Positions 15,341-24,962 of a stretch of 43,517 bases of DNA are shown here, in pieces (position 1 is the stretch's first letter; each line of letters begins with the position of its first letter). Origin of the DNA: Candidatus Kryptonium thompsonii (GTDB taxonomy: Bacteria; Bacteroidota; Ignavibacteria; Kryptoniales; Kryptoniaceae). A model generated the notes under the pieces. It ran no database searches and was not told the origin of the DNA. It worked only from the letters and a program-made list of their open reading frames with translations. The stretch spans positions 1 to 43,517 of the forward strand of contig LDXX01000012.1 in assembly GCA_001442925.1 (NCBI GenBank), written 5' to 3'. Position numbers and translations under genes: made by a program.

Positions 15341-17857
15341 TTAAAGTTCAAAACCGACACCTACAAAATAATTTCTTTCTGCCCCAGGATAAAATTCATC
15401 TCCAACACCTGAACCAGCATAAAGTGCATTGAAAAGATTATTAATTTGAATCTTCAACTCAAAATTATTGAGCCCAAGAATTTTATCAAATCTATATCCC
15501 ACCGTCAAGTCGAAAACCTTATAGGAATCCACTTTTCTATCTATACCGCCGACATTATTTGAAGGGACGAGATTAAAATTGTCAGTGTAAAAATCACCGA
15601 CATACTTACCTAAAATTGAGATCAACAATCCGCCTTTTCTGTAAGAAATTCTCAATGAACCCATGTAATCTGGAAAACCAGCGATTCTTTTTCCATCAAG
15701 AGCAATTCTTTGGGGTGTTGAATATCTCTCCCCTGTATATGGATTTTTCCACACATAAACGCCATGCTTTACAATTTTATTTCTACTAATTGTTGCATTG
15801 CCACCTATCTCAAATCCTTCAATTAGTAAATCCTTTATTTCAGCAACCAATTCAACTCCAATATGCCTTGTCCTCTCGGCGTTACCAACAATTGGATCTC
15901 CAAATATGTTCAACTGTCCACTTTTCACAAGTTCATCCCTAAAGTCCATGTAATAAAAGTTAGCAATAAATTTATAACTATCGCTGAAATAACCCCCGCC
16001 AAATTCAATGTCAAAAAGTCTCTCTGGTTTAACCAGTGGCTTTGTGAAATCAAAACTTCCATCTGGCTTAACTTCAAAATTTGGTTTCTTGCCCCACGGA
16101 TACCAATACCCATCACTTGCATCATACAAATCCCTTCTGCTTGGCTCCCTGCTTGTGATTGAAAAACTTCCATATACATTTATATTCTGGGTTAAGTCAT
16201 AACTTATACCGATTTTCGAGTTTAAAAAGCGAAATGGCACAGAAAACTCGTTGCTTATCCATTTACCTGAATTGTAGTCGTAAAATTCTTTCTCGTTATA
16301 AACCTTGTACCTATTATAAACAAACTGCAAACCCAACATCAACCTCAAATCTGGTCTGAACTTGAAGAGTTCGTAGAGATAAAATGAAAAGATATCTTTT
16401 GCACCTTTGTACTCATAAAATCTATAATCACTTGGCAATCCTTCGGGAAGATTCTGAGCCCAAACGATTTTACCCCAGTGAAATCCAGTGTGCTTTCTAA
16501 GCTCAGCACCAAGTGTTAATTCTCCCTTCCCATGCTTAAGCATCAATCTCGGCAACCATCCATATTGATTTAAATCGATGAAATATCTTGCTATTGCTTC
16601 ACCAGGATTTCTCGATGGGGTTGTAAAGCCATACTTTAAAGCATAAGGACTTGAAAGACGGAAATAAACCGTATCAGCCCACGAAGCATCCATATCCCAA
16701 AAACCAACCCCGCGGATGTAAAATAGAGTATTATTGAGAATCAAGTTATCACTTAACTTCAATTCATGTAGAAGCTCATAATGTGGCTGGCTAAAGTTTT
16801 CAATCTCGTCATCTCGGGTTGTAACATCCATATAATTCAAATTCGCTCTTCTTTTGCTTTTATCTTTTACCCATGACTTTGGAATTCCACGATAAACTAG
16901 ATGATCTTCAAAGGGCCCACCATAAAGATGAATTTGGGTTGTCATATTATCGTCATATCTTATCGCACTTAAAAAGTAAGATGGGAATTTAGCCCATGAC
17001 TTTTCCCTGTAACCATCTGTTGCTATGTAAGAAAGGCGAGCGTAAAGTGAATACCTGTTTTCAATCAATCCTGAATTTATCGCGATTGAATGTTTTTTTG
17101 TATTGTAGCTTCCGTAGCCAGTGAACAGGGAAATTTTTGGTTCAATAGAGAAATTTGAAGTTATGATATTAACAGAACCACCAATTGCTGGTGGTCCGTA
17201 AAATGCGCTCCCAGCCCCACGCTGAATTTGAATTTTTCCAGCGCTTGCAAGCAGATCAGGCATATCAAGCCAGTAAACACCATGGTCCTCGGGATCATTT
17301 TGTGGAATTCCATTAACAAGAACAGAAATTCGCCTTTGGTCAAAGCCACGCAAATTCAGATAGTTGTATCCTATCCCATTGCCTGACCATGAGTAAGACA
17401 AAACCGACGGGAGTTCCGAAAGCAAAATTGGAACATCTTGTGTGGTATAAAAATCTTTTATCTGCTGTTTTTCAAGATTTGAAAAAACGACAGGGGATTC
17501 TTTCTCTGAAGCTATAAGAGCGGTAACCACAACGGTTTGCGATGGAAGCACCGTTGGTTCCAAATAAAAAACTAAATTTATCTCAGCCTGCGGAGCCAAT
17601 TCAACTATCTTTTTCTGTTTCGCATAACCAATAAAACTTGCAACAACATTTATCCTCCCCGCGGGGACATTATTTATTTCAAAATAACCCTTTTGATCCG
17701 TTGCCGAGCCAAGGGCTAAATTTTCAACATAAACATTTGCGTTCGGGAGTGGTTTCCTCGTTTCCGAATCAAAAACATAACCCTTTATTTTGCCTTGTGT
17801 AAACGCGAAGGATATAAAGAGTTGCAAAAGCAGAATTTGAATTAATATTTTCTTCAT
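15341..17857 (-). CDS. TonB-dependent outer-membrane receptor, probably for thiamine
   Basis: The 838-residue protein has a signal peptide (about residues 1-20), a carboxypeptidase-regulatory-like beta domain (about 22-105, starting GKIKGYVFDSETRKPLPNAN), a plug (about 110-235, with NLRGFDQRRISVLVNGIPQN and IQRGAGSAFYGPPAIGGSVNI) and a C-terminal 22-strand-type barrel ending in aromatic GVGFEL. It would import a scarce ligand across the outer membrane with TonB-ExbBD energy. The TPP riboswitch in its leader makes thiamine the likely ligand. A GGAGAG ribosome-binding site precedes ATG. Confidence 0.92.
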   Translation of the reverse strand: MKKILIQILLLQLFISFAFTQGKIKGYVFDSETRKPLPNANVYVENLALGSATDQKGYFEINNVPAGRINVVASFIGYAKQKKIVELAPQAEINLVFYLEPTVLPSQTVVVTALIASEKESPVVFSNLEKQQIKDFYTTQDVPILLSELPSVLSYSWSGNGIGYNYLNLRGFDQRRISVLVNGIPQNDPEDHGVYWLDMPDLLASAGKIQIQRGAGSAFYGPPAIGGSVNIITSNFSIEPKISLFTGYGSYNTKKHSIAINSGLIENRYSLYARLSYIATDGYREKSWAKFPSYFLSAIRYDDNMTTQIHLYGGPFEDHLVYRGIPKSWVKDKSKRRANLNYMDVTTRDDEIENFSQPHYELLHELKLSDNLILNNTLFYIRGVGFWDMDASWADTVYFRLSSPYALKYGFTTPSRNPGEAIARYFIDLNQYGWLPRLMLKHGKGELTLGAELRKHTGFHWGKIVWAQNLPEGLPSDYRFYEYKGAKDIFSFYLYELFKFRPDLRLMLGLQFVYNRYKVYNEKEFYDYNSGKWISNEFSVPFRFLNSKIGISYDLTQNINVYGSFSITSREPSRRDLYDASDGYWYPWGKKPNFEVKPDGSFDFTKPLVKPERLFDIEFGGGYFSDSYKFIANFYYMDFRDELVKSGQLNIFGDPIVGNAERTRHIGVELVAEIKDLLIEGFEIGGNATISRNKIVKHGVYVWKNPYTGERYSTPQRIALDGKRIAGFPDYMGSLRISYRKGGLLISILGKYVGDFYTDNFNLVPSNNVGGIDRKVDSYKVFDLTVGYRFDKILGLNNFELKIQINNLFNALYAGSGVGDEFYPGAERNYFVGVGFEL

Positions 17858-17948
17858 GGTTTTATCTCTCCACTTTTGTTTTTTGATTTTTATTTAAAGC
17901 CCGCGGGGGTTAGAAAGCTGAGATGGGATATAAGAAGGGAAACAGAAT

Positions 17949-17993
17949 AAAAAAGCCGTTTTCCAAAAACAGCGGTAGGAAAACGGCTTTTTA
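17949..17993 (-). terminator. Riboswitch-controlled intrinsic terminator
   Basis: A perfect 15-base stem (17950-17964 with 17978-17992, core GCCGTTTTCC/GGAAAACGGC) with a 13-base loop ends in a U-run on the minus strand. It lies between the TPP aptamer and the receptor gene. Its 5' strand can instead pair with the 3' end of the aptamer, so it is the expression platform: TPP bound favours termination, TPP absent favours antitermination. Confidence 0.9.
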
Positions 17994-18005
17994 ACCCTCA
18001 ATTAC

Positions 18006-18092
<87 letters not shown>

Positions 18093-18158
18093 CACATAAC
18101 CGTTAAAGAACAAACTTAAGCACTGTAAATTTAACACATAAAAAGATAAAAAACAAAC

Positions 18159-19229
18159 TTACCATTCCATCGTTTCACCATGCTTAAAAACCTTAAAATT
18201 ACCTTCGTCAAGGTTTAATTTCTTAACATGTTCAAGTAATCGCCTTGGTGGTTCATCACACCTTTCGTCGGACAAATCAAAAGTACCCCAATGCATAGCA
18301 CAAAAAATTTTGCCTTTAAGATCAAGATAAGCTTTAACAGCTTCCTCTGGATTCATATGAACTGGTCTCATCATCTCAGCAGGCTCATAAGCACCAATCG
18401 GAAGACAGACAATGTCAAAAGGACCCAACACATCGCCAATCAACTTAAACCCGAAAAAATAACCAGTGTCACCAGCGAAATAAAATCTTCTACTTCCAAC
18501 TACTACATACCCACCCCATAAACTCTCGTTCGAGTCATTTAGCCATCTTCCAGAAAAATGCTGAGTTGGAGTGAAAATTATTTTTAAACCTTTAAATTCA
18601 AATTCATCCCACCAATCAAGTTCAACCGCATTTTTGCCAATCCCTTCTTCATCAAACAATTTCTTTACCCCCAACGGGATGAAAATTTTTACTTCTGGAT
18701 TCAACTCGACAATTTTTTTTAAACTTGAAATATCAAGATGATCATAATGGTTATGCGAGATTATAACGAAATCAATCTTAGGAAGTTGTTTAATCTCCAA
18801 AGCGGGCGGGACATATCTTTTAGAACCAATTTTATTCCCGAACGGACCTGCTTTCATGCTGAAAATTGGATCAGTCAGAAAGTTAACCCCATCCATTTGC
18901 ACAAGGAATGTAGAATGACCAATCCATGTTATCTTGTTCGTTGGGTTTTTCTTTTTGTAACTTTCTTCATCAAATTTCACAATTTCAAAATCGCATCTTC
19001 TTCTCTCTGCCCCACCGCCAAATATCATCTCAAAAATTCTCTTCGCAATAAACGGAAAGACAACCGAGAACTTCCCTCGTTTAAAATTCGGATCAAGATT
19101 ATAAAATTTGCCATTTATATTTATGCTTCCATATTCAACCTTCAAACGATTTTTTCTATCACCAACAACATCGCAAAAAGAAGCTAAAGAAATAAAGCAA
19201 AGGATAAGCGACAAAACTTTCAACATCAT
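18159..19229 (-). CDS. Secreted or membrane-anchored metallo-beta-lactamase-fold hydrolase (NAPE-PLD/RomA-like)
   Basis: The 356-residue protein opens with a hydrophobic signal (about residues 1-19) and continues into a metallo-beta-lactamase fold with WIGHSTFLVQ (about 102-111), the metal motif SHNHYDHLD (H159, H161, D163, H164), a further histidine in PTQHF, D254 in FAGDTG and H313 in AMHWGTF. This pattern is that of the N-acyl-phosphatidylethanolamine phospholipase D / RomA-like group, which cuts phosphodiesters. Substrate is unknown. A cysteine follows the hydrophobic stretch, but the preceding ASF is not a good lipobox. It lies 29 bases after the CysQ-like gene and ends about 70 bases before the riboswitch. 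Confidence 0.85.
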   Translation of the reverse strand: MMLKVLSLILCFISLASFCDVVGDRKNRLKVEYGSININGKFYNLDPNFKRGKFSVVFPFIAKRIFEMIFGGGAERRRCDFEIVKFDEESYKKKNPTNKITWIGHSTFLVQMDGVNFLTDPIFSMKAGPFGNKIGSKRYVPPALEIKQLPKIDFVIISHNHYDHLDISSLKKIVELNPEVKIFIPLGVKKLFDEEGIGKNAVELDWWDEFEFKGLKIIFTPTQHFSGRWLNDSNESLWGGYVVVGSRRFYFAGDTGYFFGFKLIGDVLGPFDIVCLPIGAYEPAEMMRPVHMNPEEAVKAYLDLKGKIFCAMHWGTFDLSDERCDEPPRRLLEHVKKLNLDEGNFKVFKHGETMEW

Positions 19230-19258
19230 AACTCTAAAATTTTGTTATCACTACTTTT

Positions 19259-20107
19259 CTATTGCTCCCTGATAAACTTTAAAATTTCACCATGCAAGGA
19301 TTCATTAGCAACTATAACTCCCTTTCTTTTGACTTCCCTCTCGTTATAGTGTAAACTTTTCCCATAAGAGTCGGTAACTTTTAAGCCAGTCTCTTCAGCG
19401 ATTATATGAGCCCCTGCAAGATCCCATTCGCTTTTATTATAAACGCTTACAACAGCATCGGCAAAACCGCCAGCAACGCTTACAATTTTATAAGCGATTC
19501 CACCTGCATACTTCACATTTTTAAATTTCTCTGCAAGCGCCTTTATCAACTTAACATTATTGACCTCTTTTCTGCTCAGTATGACAGTTGCCCCATCAAG
19601 TGTGCTCGGATAATTTTTGCTCTTTATCAAAAAATTTTGAAGTTCCTGCTCATCTGGAAAAACACCATTTAATTCTTCCCCTTTTAGCATATACGCACCT
19701 TCCCCCTTAACACCAAAATACAACTCCTTGCTTACGGGGTTATAAACTACACCAATCACTGGAACTTTATTCTCAACGAGAGCAAGTGAAATTGAAAACA
19801 TAGGGAATCCTTCCAAGAATTCCTCCGTCCCATCCAGCGGGTCAACTATCCAAATTCTTTCTTTTTCTAACCTTGCTTGGTCATCAACCGTCTCTTCGGA
19901 AAGCCATCCATCATCAGGAAAAGCAAGCCTGATCCTTTCCATCAAAATCTTATTTGACTCAATATCAGCATCGGTGACTGGGCTTCCCTTTCCTGATTTG
20001 CTTTTATATGTTATGCGGTAATTTTTATTTTCAAAATACTCTTCTAAAACTTTTCCAGCGTTGAGAACTGCATCTATTGCCACTTTCAACTCTTTTAGGC
20101 ATTCCAT
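19259..20107 (-). CDS. cysQ: Inositol-monophosphatase-family enzyme, CysQ-like 3'(2'),5'-bisphosphate nucleotidase
   Basis: The 282-residue protein has the lithium-sensitive phosphatase motifs: SEE at about 70-72, WIVDPLDGTEEFLEGF at about 86-101 with the metal-binding aspartates, and SEWDLAGAHIIAEETG near 226. The DGTEEFLEG version and the length favour CysQ, which removes the 3' phosphate from PAP made during sulfate activation, over inositol monophosphatase. That choice is inference. It diverges from the metallophosphoesterase gene across about 155 bases in which I see no convincing promoter. Confidence 0.85.
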   Translation of the reverse strand: MECLKELKVAIDAVLNAGKVLEEYFENKNYRITYKSKSGKGSPVTDADIESNKILMERIRLAFPDDGWLSEETVDDQARLEKERIWIVDPLDGTEEFLEGFPMFSISLALVENKVPVIGVVYNPVSKELYFGVKGEGAYMLKGEELNGVFPDEQELQNFLIKSKNYPSTLDGATVILSRKEVNNVKLIKALAEKFKNVKYAGGIAYKIVSVAGGFADAVVSVYNKSEWDLAGAHIIAEETGLKVTDSYGKSLHYNEREVKRKGVIVANESLHGEILKFIREQ

Positions 20108-20262
20108 CTACTTAACAGTTTTAAGGGTTTATTTTTCGCAGTTTTAATAAATTATCAAAACTTGACTAAAAATGAAAGTTGTATCGCTTGTTTTTGTTAT
20201 GCTGATTTTTTAAAATTTAAAAAACAAAATTTTGAATTGAAGCTTTGCCTTGGGTTCTGAGG

Positions 20263-21456
20263 ATGACATTGATCTTGCTCAGCATTTTAATCCTGATTTA
20301 CCTATATCTCTCGGTCAAAATCTCAAATGCAGTTAAACAAATTACGAATGTGAATCAAAAAATTGTAAGATTTTTCGCCATCCTTATACCGCTTTATTTA
20401 ATCTCTTACCCTCTAATTGGCTTCATAGGTTATTTAAGCGGTTTTCAAGGGATAATTCATGCTTTCAGATTTGGCGATAAAACCTTTGACGCATTTTTCA
20501 CCTATCCATTTTGGTTTGGGCTTGTTTTCGCAATTCAAGCTTTCTTCCCAATTCTCATAATTGATATAGCAAAAGCAGTTATATCACCTCTCCTTGCCTC
20601 AGCCGTTCAGATGAGAATAAATTTTATCTATCCAAGACTGATCTTGTTAATTACCCTAACAACTACCTTATATGCTGGTGTAAAAATTTACATGGATACA
20701 AAATCAATAAATCTTAACACAATAAATTTCAAATCCCCAAACCTTCCTTCCGCCTTAAACGGTCTAAAAATAGTCCATATAAGCGACATCCAAGCAGATA
20801 GTAGAACTGGAAGGAACAAAATCGAAAAATACATCAACCTTGTTAATTCAGTCGAGCCCGATATCGTTATTTTCACTGGGGATCTTGTGACATCTGGAAC
20901 TAAATATATACCTCTTGCTGTAGAAATGCTTTCAAAAATAAAGTCAAGGTTTGGGGTTTTCGCATGCATCGGGGATCACGACTACTGGGCTGGGGTTGAA
21001 AGTATCTCAAAAGAGATGAAAAAGTATGGAATGAAATTATACGACAATGAAAATGTAAATTTAAAAATTGGCAACGCAACCCTTAGTTTAACACTTGTGA
21101 CAAATATTTACAGCAAACGCCCAGATACTGAAACACTTTCGAAACTTTCATCTCAAAATACCGCTGATTTAAAAATTTTTATAACACATCAACCCTCAGA
21201 AAATCTTGTCAAATTCGCACATGACAATAGGTATAAAATTTTTCTTGCTGGGCATACCCACGGTGGTCAAGTTGTCTTTTCTGTATTCGGTCATAAAGTC
21301 ATACCATCAAGAGTTGAAACAAAATATGTTTCAGGACATTATCAACTTGGCTCGATGCTAATAAATGTAAACAGGGGACTTGGTTTTACACTTGCACCAA
21401 TTAGATTTAACGCCCCCGCTGAAGTAACACTAATAAAATTATCTTCACAAAATTAA
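20263..21456 (+). CDS. Membrane-anchored calcineurin-like metallophosphoesterase
   Basis: The N-terminal part (about residues 1-150) has four to five membrane helices; the C-terminal part is a metallophosphoesterase with HISDIQADSRTG, FTGDLV, GDHDYW and AGHTHGGQ motifs, the metal ligands of the YkuE/YaeI group that acts on membrane-associated phosphoesters. I use the ATG at 20263; an in-frame TTG at 20245 is also possible, and neither has a clear ribosome-binding site. It leads a three-gene set: the lipoprotein ATG follows its stop directly. Confidence 0.85.
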   Translation: MTLILLSILILIYLYLSVKISNAVKQITNVNQKIVRFFAILIPLYLISYPLIGFIGYLSGFQGIIHAFRFGDKTFDAFFTYPFWFGLVFAIQAFFPILIIDIAKAVISPLLASAVQMRINFIYPRLILLITLTTTLYAGVKIYMDTKSINLNTINFKSPNLPSALNGLKIVHISDIQADSRTGRNKIEKYINLVNSVEPDIVIFTGDLVTSGTKYIPLAVEMLSKIKSRFGVFACIGDHDYWAGVESISKEMKKYGMKLYDNENVNLKIGNATLSLTLVTNIYSKRPDTETLSKLSSQNTADLKIFITHQPSENLVKFAHDNRYKIFLAGHTHGGQVVFSVFGHKVIPSRVETKYVSGHYQLGSMLINVNRGLGFTLAPIRFNAPAEVTLIKLSSQN

Positions 21457-22437
21457 ATGCCAAAACACGTTCTTTTTCTATGCCTGTGTTTGTTTATCTT
21501 CTTATCGGGTTGTAGAAGAGAAGTACAACAATTAATTGAACCTGATTTAATCCCTCCATCACCACCACAGGGATTATATGTTTATTTTGCAGGCGACGGC
21601 ATGGTGATTCTAATCTGGCAAAACAATAGAGAATCAGATTTGGCGTTTTATAAAATTTATCGTTCAACCGATAGCGTGAATTTTTCATTCATCGCACAAA
21701 CATATGAAAATATATTTGCGGACAAAGAACTTGATTATGACACAACTTATTACTACTACATTACTGCAGTCGATAACTCAGGCAATGAAAGTGAACCAAG
21801 CCTCACCGTTAAAGCAAAACCGATAAATCTTTATCCACCAATACAACCCCTTGGGTTAACAGTTGAAGCTCACAACGACATCAATGAAATCTACATCAAT
21901 TTAAGTTGGTATAAAAATCCGGACGGGGATATAAAGCTATACAAAATCTTTAGAGCCCAAACTCAAAATTTTGAAACAGTTAATTCAAATCTCATTGGAA
22001 CTTCAACAACCAACTTTTATAGGGATACATTAAATCTTTCCATAAATCAACGTTATTACTACAAAATTATTGCAGTTGACAAGGGTGGGCTTGAAAGCAA
22101 GCCAAGCTACGAAGAAAGCGATGTAATTTTACGGTCACCGGAACTTATCAAACCAGAAAACAATGCGATCACCGGTTACAATTTAACTTTTAAATGGGAA
22201 AAGGTTGAAAACGCAACTGGATACATCATATTCATTTCCACTTCAAAGTTTGGAAACGAGATATGGAAGAAGGTGATATACCAAGAGGGTTCAAACGATA
22301 CCATTTCCGTTTCATATTCGGGCTCATCGCTCTATAATGGCAAAACTTACTTTTGGAAAGTTGCGACTTTTACAAAAGATGAAAACATAATAAATTCAAT
22401 TAGCGAAACAAGAAGTTTTACCGTAAGTGTAAGATGA
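21457..22437 (+). CDS. Lipoprotein with three fibronectin-type-III-like modules
   Basis: The 326-residue product has a short lipoprotein signal with lipobox FLSGC (cysteine 19). It then has three beta-sandwich repeats (about 35-128, 129-228 and 229-326). The first two show the fibronectin III pattern: a tryptophan early (ILIWQNN, NLSWYKN), a tyrosine before the last strands (YYYYITAVDNSGNES, YYYKIIAVDKGGLES). The third resembles the periplasmic FnIII-like end module (TFKWEKVENATGYI). It is probably an outer- or inner-membrane surface lipoprotein with no obvious catalytic part. Its ATG directly follows the metallophosphoesterase stop, and its stop overlaps the ABC ATPase start (ATGA). Confidence 0.85.
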   Translation: MPKHVLFLCLCLFIFLSGCRREVQQLIEPDLIPPSPPQGLYVYFAGDGMVILIWQNNRESDLAFYKIYRSTDSVNFSFIAQTYENIFADKELDYDTTYYYYITAVDNSGNESEPSLTVKAKPINLYPPIQPLGLTVEAHNDINEIYINLSWYKNPDGDIKLYKIFRAQTQNFETVNSNLIGTSTTNFYRDTLNLSINQRYYYKIIAVDKGGLESKPSYEESDVILRSPELIKPENNAITGYNLTFKWEKVENATGYIIFISTSKFGNEIWKKVIYQEGSNDTISVSYSGSSLYNGKTYFWKVATFTKDENIINSISETRSFTVSVR

Positions 22438-23198
22438 TTGAAGCGATAAAAATAACAAAATACTTCAGTGATAAAGCGGTATTAAATGATGTAAGTTTCA
22501 GCGTCAGAAGTGGTGAAATTTGTGGATACATTGGACCAAATGGCGCTGGCAAGACGACCACAATAAAAATTTTGACAGGGATAATTAAACCATCAAGTGG
22601 ATTTGCTTATATTGATGGCATCAGCGTAACCGAAAACCCAAACGCAGTCAAAAAAATAATAGGTTATGTTCCAGAATCTGGAGCTGTATTTGAAACCTTG
22701 ACCCCAATTGAATTTCTCACCTTTATCGGTAGAATTTATCAAATGAAAGACTCAATTATTGAAAAAAAGATAAGCGAGCTAATGGAAATTTTCGAAATTT
22801 ACGAATACAGAAATGAGCCGATGTTAAGCTTCTCAAAGGGGATGAAACAAAAAGTTATATTAATATCCGCTCTAATGCATGACCCGAAGGTTTTACTCCT
22901 TGACGAGCCGTTAAATGGTCTTGACGCAAATTCAATTCAAATTTTTAAAGAAATAATAAAAAAACTTGCTGAAAACGGCAGAACAATTTTTTATTCCTCA
23001 CATCTGCTTGATGTCATCGAAAAAATCTGCGATAAATTGATAATAATTAACCATGGTAAAATCATCGCTTCCGGAACGCTTGATGAAATACTTAAAATAG
23101 CTGGGGTATTAGATTTAAACGATGCCTTCGCAAAATTGACTGGAAGCGAAAATCTCGAGATGAAACTTCAAAATTTTATCAATAAGATTAAACCTTAA
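22434..23198 (+). CDS. ABC transporter ATP-binding protein
   Basis: The 254-residue protein is a complete nucleotide-binding subunit: Walker A GPNGAGKTT (about residue 33), Q-loop at VGYVPESGAV-like GYVPESG, signature SFSKGMKQKV and Walker B VLLLDEPLNGLD, then the H-loop in YSSHLL. It resembles CcmA/DrrA-type exporter ATPases. Its start overlaps the upstream lipoprotein gene by four bases. No permease gene is adjacent on either side, since the next gene converges on it with stop codons overlapping by four bases. A partner would have to be encoded elsewhere. Confidence 0.92.
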   Translation: MIEAIKITKYFSDKAVLNDVSFSVRSGEICGYIGPNGAGKTTTIKILTGIIKPSSGFAYIDGISVTENPNAVKKIIGYVPESGAVFETLTPIEFLTFIGRIYQMKDSIIEKKISELMEIFEIYEYRNEPMLSFSKGMKQKVILISALMHDPKVLLLDEPLNGLDANSIQIFKEIIKKLAENGRTIFYSSHLLDVIEKICDKLIIINHGKIIASGTLDEILKIAGVLDLNDAFAKLTGSENLEMKLQNFINKIKP

Positions 23199-24649
23199 AG
23201 AAAAAGTTTATTTCCTATTGCACATGCACTGCAAAGCGCGTTCGAACAATAAAACTTGTAAAGTTGAATTCCACCCTGATGCGTTAACCCAGATGATGAA
23301 ATCTTCATCCTCCCTTTAAAAAGTTCATCTTCAAGTTTTGCTGTTATCCAGTTTGATGAAAGATTTGGGAAATTTTTATATATCTCAATCAATCTCTTTC
23401 CGATGTCTTCTTTTTTAAAAATCCTTGAAAACACAAGCATAATGGGCAGAATTGCATTGACAACTATTTCTTTTGACTTTGAAATCCCAATTGTGTAACC
23501 AGTTTTAACATTGCGCCCTCGACCAAAGTTATAATGGTTTTCCCAATAACCCTCCGACTTCACGCGCAATAAATTTACAAGATGTTGTATTTTTTCAGTC
23601 AAATTTACCTTCGAAAGGATTATATCACTTGCCTTGGCGTAAAAATCCTCATGGATCAAACGCCATATCAAAACAGAAGCACCCGCAAGTTTAAACACCG
23701 GAGAATTAGCGGGTCTTACAGATGAAAGTTTCCACTCTGAATGGTGCATGATTTCAGAGCGATAGGACTTCTTCACATTTACCCACTCCTGATACATCTC
23801 TTCAAGAAAAAGTTTCGTTTCATGGTCAAGTCTTTTCTTCACATAATATTCAAGCAATCCTGAAACGCCGAATAAGATCGCTTGTATTTTCAAAATTTGC
23901 TTTTCATAAGAGTGCGCAAAGGAATGTTCTGATATGAACCTTAAAGTTAAATTTTTCGAAAGCCTTTGGAATGGCAATTTATTTTTTGAATACCCGAGCC
24001 CTTCCATAATTTTTTCATAAAGAAGCTGATCCCATATAAACCGATGAGATAATTGATAAAGCGAATAACTTCGATATGTTGGTAGGTAATTCTCTGGTGG
24101 CTCTGAGATCAGGAAAAAGTTTTCATCGATTATCTCAAGCAACCTTTCGCTTAAATTTCTCGCTTTAAAAAATAACCGCGTTAAACCTAACTTTTTTATC
24201 CATTTAAGTTTCTCTTCAGCTGGAACTATTTGGTTTATTTCACAGCATTTGATTTTATCATCTTTCCCCACCAGTGCTCTGGGAAAACTGACCTTGCGGT
24301 CAATCTCCGCATTTAAAACCTTCCGCCCAGAAATTGTTTGAACAAATCCATCACTTGTGTCATCCTCTAGGACAACATGAAGGATAACTGTATTGTATCT
24401 CTCATCGAGATAATGTTTATGTCTTTTCCAGTCAGATGCCCTTATATGAATCTCAACATCCCCGCAATAGGTCTTACCATTGATTTTAACTTTCGCATTT
24501 ATAAAATCAGCGCCATCGTCTGTGTTTATCTCGCCAACGTCAAGGATCTCTACCACGCAATTGGCTTTTGCCTTTAAAGTTAAATTTCTACCCGAAGAGA
24601 GCCAGATAGAGTAAAGATATATTTCATCAATGTCTTTGGGGTTGAGCAT
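23195..24649 (-). CDS. DUF2851-family protein of unknown function
   Basis: The 484-residue protein matches the DUF2851 family of Bacteroidota/Chlorobiota. The diagnostic N-terminal block is present: VEILDVGEINTDDGADFINA, then GDVEIHIRASDWKRHKHYLD and NTVILHVVLEDD, and it ends in a Cys-rich motif CSNALCSACAIG that could bind metal. No function is established. It overlaps the end of the small lipoprotein gene by 23 bases and is the last gene of the speD-speE operon. Confidence 0.88.
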   Translation of the reverse strand: MLNPKDIDEIYLYSIWLSSGRNLTLKAKANCVVEILDVGEINTDDGADFINAKVKINGKTYCGDVEIHIRASDWKRHKHYLDERYNTVILHVVLEDDTSDGFVQTISGRKVLNAEIDRKVSFPRALVGKDDKIKCCEINQIVPAEEKLKWIKKLGLTRLFFKARNLSERLLEIIDENFFLISEPPENYLPTYRSYSLYQLSHRFIWDQLLYEKIMEGLGYSKNKLPFQRLSKNLTLRFISEHSFAHSYEKQILKIQAILFGVSGLLEYYVKKRLDHETKLFLEEMYQEWVNVKKSYRSEIMHHSEWKLSSVRPANSPVFKLAGASVLIWRLIHEDFYAKASDIILSKVNLTEKIQHLVNLLRVKSEGYWENHYNFGRGRNVKTGYTIGISKSKEIVVNAILPIMLVFSRIFKKEDIGKRLIEIYKNFPNLSSNWITAKLEDELFKGRMKISSSGLTHQGGIQLYKFYCSNALCSACAIGNKLFL

Positions 24650-24950
24650 TTAAGCTTTTTTTATCAAGATATTTTTTCGCTTCATCAAAAAATTTTGCCC
24701 ATTTTTCAGGGTCTTTACTATATGCCTTTGCAATCGAATCGATCTCCCGCATTTCGATTTTATTTGCACTCAAGACAGAATCAATTTTCATTTTAAGTTT
24801 AATCGTATCATTTTTAAACTTCTCAGTCAGGAATAAAATTTCCCCATATGTTTGTGCAAATTTCACATCTTTATCTTTTTCCTTGTCAGAGTGGCAGGAC
24901 ATAAAAAAAAGCGCGATTAGAATGACGATATATGCTTTTTTAAAGCCCAC
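24627..24950 (-). CDS. Small lipoprotein of unknown function
   Basis: The 107-residue product starts with GTG and has a lipoprotein signal with lipobox FFMSC (cysteine 19). The mature part is short, charged and mostly helical, with a repeated aspartate/lysine-rich pattern (SDKEKDKD). I do not recognise a family. It begins 12 bases after the speE stop and overlaps the DUF2851 gene by 23 bases, so it belongs to the same operon. Confidence 0.75.
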   Translation of the reverse strand: MGFKKAYIVILIALFFMSCHSDKEKDKDVKFAQTYGEILFLTEKFKNDTIKLKMKIDSVLSANKIEMREIDSIAKAYSKDPEKWAKFFDEAKKYLDKKSLNAQPQRH

Positions 24951-24962
24951 ATTTAAAAGTTT

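Noticed and set aside
18738-19187. 149-codon plus-strand ORF inside the metallo-beta-lactamase-fold gene
   Set aside because: Antisense shadow of a gene with conserved metal motifs.
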